Source of the DNA: Jiangella gansuensis DSM 44835
Lineage (GTDB): Bacteria; Actinomycetota; Actinomycetes; Jiangellales; Jiangellaceae
Assembly: GCF_000515395.1 (NCBI RefSeq)
Contig: NZ_KI911782.1
Span: forward strand, 721,090 to 785,089
Direction: 5' to 3'
DNA: 64,000 nt
Part shown: positions 61,339-64,000 of the stretch, in pieces
Position numbering within the stretch: the stretch's first letter is position 1
Layout: every line of letters begins with the position of its first letter
Program-made: the position numbers and the translations under genes
The notes under the pieces: generated by a model
What the model was told of the DNA's origin: nothing
Seen by the model: only the letters and a program-made list of their open reading frames with translations
Databases searched by the model: none

Positions 61339-62208
61339 ATGGGGAGACGGCGACGGCGTACCGAAGCGGCGCCCGAGGTCGAGCCGGACGAGGTCAAGCC
61401 GCTCGACGTCGACGGTGTTCGCACCGTCGCCGTCCTGACCATTCTCTGGGCGGTCGCGTTCGTCCTGCTCGCGTTGCGCATGGATTCCCTCGAGGCCGAG
61501 GGCCGCGGCTGGTGGCTGTGGACGTGCCTGGCTGGTGTCGGGCTCGGGCTGCTCGGGCTGGAGTACACCCGCAAACGGCGGGACGCGATCAACGAGCCCG
61601 AAGATGAGGAACAGTTCGACGCCGGACGACACGACGCCGAACCGGTCGAGGCCGAACCGGTCGAGACCGAAGCGGTGACGCGCCCCATCGACACCGGCGC
61701 TGACCTGCCGCCCGTCCGTACACGCACGGACCTGCCGCCGGTGCGCGACACCCGCGCCGATCTCCCGCCGGTCGATGGACCGGAACCGGGTCCGACCTAT
61801 GGGCCGACCACGCGCCCCGGTCCGGCGGGCCCCGAGCGTCCGACCGACCCGGGCCGCACCGCCGATTCCGGTGCTGATCGGCCGGCCGGCGGCGAGCGCC
61901 CGCGGACTCCCGATCGTCCCTCCATGGACGATCGCCCGGCGTCCCGTGACTCGTCCCCGCCGACCGGCCGCAATCGAACGGTCCGCCAAGGCAGCGGATC
62001 CGAGCTCTTCGGCGACCTCGGGGTCGGCGCGACCCCACCGTCCGGCACTCCGTCCGGCGCTCCGTCCGGAGACGACGAGCCGCTCCTCGACACCACGTTG
62101 AGCGGTCGTCGTGCCCGCGATGACGACAAGGCCGAGGAGATCGACGAGATCACCGAGGGCGGGACGCAGTACCGCGGCCGCCGCGCCCGGCGCTCCGACA
62201 CGGCCTGA
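61339..62208 (+). CDS. DUF2530 membrane protein with long disordered tail (289 aa)
   Basis: Residues about 20-90 are the DUF2530 unit with two membrane helices (VRTVAVLTILWAVAFVLLAL and WWLWTCLAGVGLGLLGLEYTRKRR). Usual family members end soon after; here about 190 further residues are acidic, Pro-rich and disordered, with three ADLPPV/TDLPPV repeats near residues 120-145, PSGTPSGAPSG, and a charged end. TAGCCT lies about 8 bases before ATG 61339, so the mRNA is probably leaderless. Neighbourhood with NCS2, MarR and MFS genes is conserved. Function unknown. Confidence 0.78.
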   Translation: MGRRRRRTEAAPEVEPDEVKPLDVDGVRTVAVLTILWAVAFVLLALRMDSLEAEGRGWWLWTCLAGVGLGLLGLEYTRKRRDAINEPEDEEQFDAGRHDAEPVEAEPVETEAVTRPIDTGADLPPVRTRTDLPPVRDTRADLPPVDGPEPGPTYGPTTRPGPAGPERPTDPGRTADSGADRPAGGERPRTPDRPSMDDRPASRDSSPPTGRNRTVRQGSGSELFGDLGVGATPPSGTPSGAPSGDDEPLLDTTLSGRRARDDDKAEEIDEITEGGTQYRGRRARRSDTA

Positions 62209-62335
62209 ACAGCGCGTTTTCGAATCGTGAAGCCCGAGGCCGGCGCTCGGGGCGGTCATGCCTGCCGTGGCCCGACCGCCAGGTCTGTCAACCGCCCCGC
62301 TGTGCCAGGAGCGTCATAGTGTTATGCGACTGGAA

Positions 62336-62363
62336 CTTAGCAAGGGTAATGAGTTAACCTAAG
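62336..62363. promoter_or_regulatory. Candidate MarR operator
   Basis: CTTAG (62336-62340) and CTAAG (62359-62363) flank GGTAATGAGTTAACC, an imperfect AT-rich inverted repeat that ends 4 bases before GTG 62368. The AT-rich block stands out from its surroundings and should contain the promoter and the autoregulatory site. Confidence 0.5.
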
Positions 62364-62367
62364 CAAA

Positions 62368-62847
62368 GTGTCAGCTGCGAAGATCTCTCCCACCCCGCCG
62401 CCGGCCCGGTCCGGGTCGGTGAAGCCGCGTACCCAGGCCGGCCTCGCCAGCTCGTTGCGCATCGCGGTCGGCCGCTTGAGCCGGCGCATCCGCAACGAAC
62501 GCGAGGACGACTCCCTCACCCTCAATCAGCTCTCCGCCCTGGGCGTGCTCGAACGCAAGGGCCCCATGCCGGTCGGTGAGCTCGCCGCGTGTGAGCGGGT
62601 ACGCCCGCCGTCCATGACCCGCACCGTCTCCGCGCTGGAGGAACTCGGGCTCGTCGTCCGGGGGCCCCAGCCGGCCGACCGGCGGGTCGCCGTCGTCCGT
62701 ATCACCGAAGCCGGGCTCGCCCGCACCGCCGCCGACCGCAAGCGGCGCGACGCCTGGCTGACACATCGGCTGCGCGAGCTCTCGCCGGACGAGCGTGAGC
62801 GCCTGCGTGCCGCGCTGCCCGTGCTCGAGAAGCTGGCGGGCCTGTGA
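62368..62847 (+). CDS. MarR-family regulator (159 aa)
   Basis: A winged-helix dimeric repressor: LASSLRIAVGRLSRRIRNE, then LTLNQLSALGVLERKGPMPVGELAACERVRPPSMTRTVSALEELGLVVRGPQPADRRVAVVRIT, with the conserved wing Asp-Arg-Arg. Length is normal. The GTG follows an AT-rich palindrome. Its stop overlaps the MFS start, so it probably represses an operon consisting of itself and the exporter and responds to an exported compound. Confidence 0.88.
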   Translation: MSAAKISPTPPPARSGSVKPRTQAGLASSLRIAVGRLSRRIRNEREDDSLTLNQLSALGVLERKGPMPVGELAACERVRPPSMTRTVSALEELGLVVRGPQPADRRVAVVRITEAGLARTAADRKRRDAWLTHRLRELSPDERERLRAALPVLEKLAGL

Positions 62848-64000
62848 GCCCGACATTCAGCTCCCTCCGGCACCGTGATTACCGGCTGTACTGGTCGAGC
62901 ATGTTCCTGTCCAACGTCGGCACCTGGATGCAGCGCATCGCCCAGGACTGGCTGGTGCTGGTGGTGCTCGGCGGCGGCGCGCAAGCGGTGGGCATCACCA
63001 CGGGCCTGCAGTTCCTGCCGTTCCTGCTGGTCGCGCCGTTCGGCGGGCTGCTCGCCGACCGGTTCCCCAAGCGCAACCTGCTGATCGTCACCAACGCGTT
63101 CCTCGGCCTGGTCGGCCTGGTGCTCGGTGTGCTCACGCTGACCGGCCTGGCCCAGATCTGGCACGTCTACGTGCTGGCGTTCCTGCTCGGCGTTGGTACG
63201 GCGCTGGACAACCCGTCCCGGCAGGCGTTCGTCTCCGAGCTGGTGCAGAAGGACGACCTCACCAACGCCGTCGCACTCAACAGCGCTTCGTTCAACGCCG
63301 CGCGGCTGATCGGCCCGGCGCTCGCTGGCGTGCTGATCGGGCTGATCGGCACCGGCTGGGTGTTCATCCTCAACGGCGCCTCCTTCATCTCACCCATCCT
63401 GGCGCTGATCCTGCTGCGCCGGCACGTCGACCGGCCGGTGCGCGAGCAGGGAAAGACGGGGACGTACTCGCAGCTGCGCGAGGGCGTGCGGTACGTGCGG
63501 TCCCGGCCGGACCTGATCATGGTCTTGACCATCATGTTCGGGCTCGGCACGTTCGGCATGAACTTCCAGATGACGATGGCGCTGATGGCCACCGACGTCT
63601 ACGGCAAGGGCTCCAGTGAGTACGGCCTGCTCGGCTCCGTGATGGCCATCGGCACGCTGTCCGGTGCGCTGATCGCGGCCCGCCGGCGGGTGCCACGCCG
63701 ACGGCTCGTCGTCGGTGGCGCCGTGGTGTTCGGCCTGTTCGAGATCCTCTCCGGCCTGATGCCGTCGTACACGCTCTTCGCCATCTCGCTGGTGCCGGTC
63801 GGCGTCATCGCCATGACCGTCATGACGGCGGCCAACGCGTACGTCCAGACGACGGTGCCGCAGTACGTCCGCGGCCGGGTCATGTCGCTGTACATGATGA
63901 TCTTCATGGGCGGTACGCCTGCCGGCGCGCCGGTCATCGGCTTCGTCGCCGACGCGTTCGGCGCACGCTGGTCGCTGCTCGGCGGCGGCATCCTCACCGT
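62844..64000 (+). CDS. MFS exporter, partial (cut by window end)
   Basis: GTG 62844 overlaps the MarR stop and the frame stays open to the end of the window, at least 385 codons. The start MSPTFSSLRHRDYRLYWSS, MQRIAQDWLVLVVLG, the motif A loop GLLADRFPKRNLLIVTNA, and LDNPSRQAFVSELV are typical of MFS_3 (EntS-like) exporters. About 10 of 12 helices are visible. With the MarR gene it forms a likely drug or siderophore export unit. Confidence 0.85.
   Translation, partial: MSPTFSSLRHRDYRLYWSSMFLSNVGTWMQRIAQDWLVLVVLGGGAQAVGITTGLQFLPFLLVAPFGGLLADRFPKRNLLIVTNAFLGLVGLVLGVLTLTGLAQIWHVYVLAFLLGVGTALDNPSRQAFVSELVQKDDLTNAVALNSASFNAARLIGPALAGVLIGLIGTGWVFILNGASFISPILALILLRRHVDRPVREQGKTGTYSQLREGVRYVRSRPDLIMVLTIMFGLGTFGMNFQMTMALMATDVYGKGSSEYGLLGSVMAIGTLSGALIAARRRVPRRRLVVGGAVVFGLFEILSGLMPSYTLFAISLVPVGVIAMTVMTAANAYVQTTVPQYVRGRVMSLYMMIFMGGTPAGAPVIGFVADAFGARWSLLGGGILT

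Noticed and set aside
61690-61780. DNA-level tandem repeat in the DUF2530 gene
   Set aside because: It is the coding trace of three short D-L-P-P-V peptide repeats, not an independent repeat array.

Overview
The window is high-GC DNA (about 70% by eye, lower in the first 4.7 kb) with frequent GTG starts, 1- to 4-base stop/start overlaps and several apparently leaderless genes. This points to a filamentous or related actinomycete. The block helix-turn-helix/bS22/epimerase/acyltransferase, then glutaredoxin, rex-hemA-hemC-hemD and hemB, follows the gene order I know from Streptomyces and relatives. A DUF222-HNH gene of the 13E12 type and the overall mix would fit a Jiangella-like or similar lineage, but the genus cannot be fixed from sequence alone.

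Region 1 (1-4.8 kb) is the right end of an integrated phage-like element. It holds small overlapping plus-strand genes, a 454-residue surface or tail protein with a PKD-like domain, a small lipoprotein, and a minus-strand three-gene unit (45 aa, 28 aa, and a short tyrosine recombinase) that ends the element. Host chromosome resumes by 4.93 kb.

Region 2 (4.9-12.2 kb) carries a sugar phosphate isomerase-like protein, a secreted protein with two Trp-rich repeats, a TetR regulator with an ABC exporter (each start preceded or covered by a near-identical operator), proline dehydrogenase overlapping proC, and acuC. Region 3 (12.2-22.2 kb) carries a BldC-like DNA-binding protein, ribosomal protein bS22, an envelope-lipid pair, and the redox-sensing rex-hemACD operon with a clear Rex operator, followed by hemB. 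Region 4 (22.2-31.9 kb) has an NSS amino acid transporter with its MetS-like subunit, a Fur-type regulator with catalase, hemL, a phosphatase, and the System II cytochrome c maturation set (TlpA-like, ccdA, resB, ccsB). Tetrapyrrole synthesis, heme use, redox sensing and peroxide defence are therefore clustered over about 16 kb.

Region 5 (31.9-41.7 kb) is mixed: an alpha/beta hydrolase, an AsnC regulator, dps, threonine dehydratase, a LysR/MFS divergent pair, a helicase-associated protein and another MFS carrier. Region 6 (41.7-47.0 kb) is the most unusual part: two paralogous subtilisin-like proteases without signal peptides, transcribed away from a TPR-CHAT protease, both types with intact catalytic residues. 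It looks like an intracellular proteolytic signalling or conflict module.

Region 7 (47-64 kb) holds a HAD phosphatase, the DUF222-HNH protein, a HipA-like/DUF3037 pair, a cold-shock protein, MFS carriers, DUF3027 followed by a sacsin-like GHKL ATPase gene broken by a one-base frameshift in a C-run, two paralogous TPM-type membrane proteins with a dienelactone-hydrolase-like protein, an NCS2 permease, a DUF2530 protein, and a MarR regulator overlapping an MFS exporter cut by the window end. No tRNA, rRNA, CRISPR array or insertion sequence was recognised.
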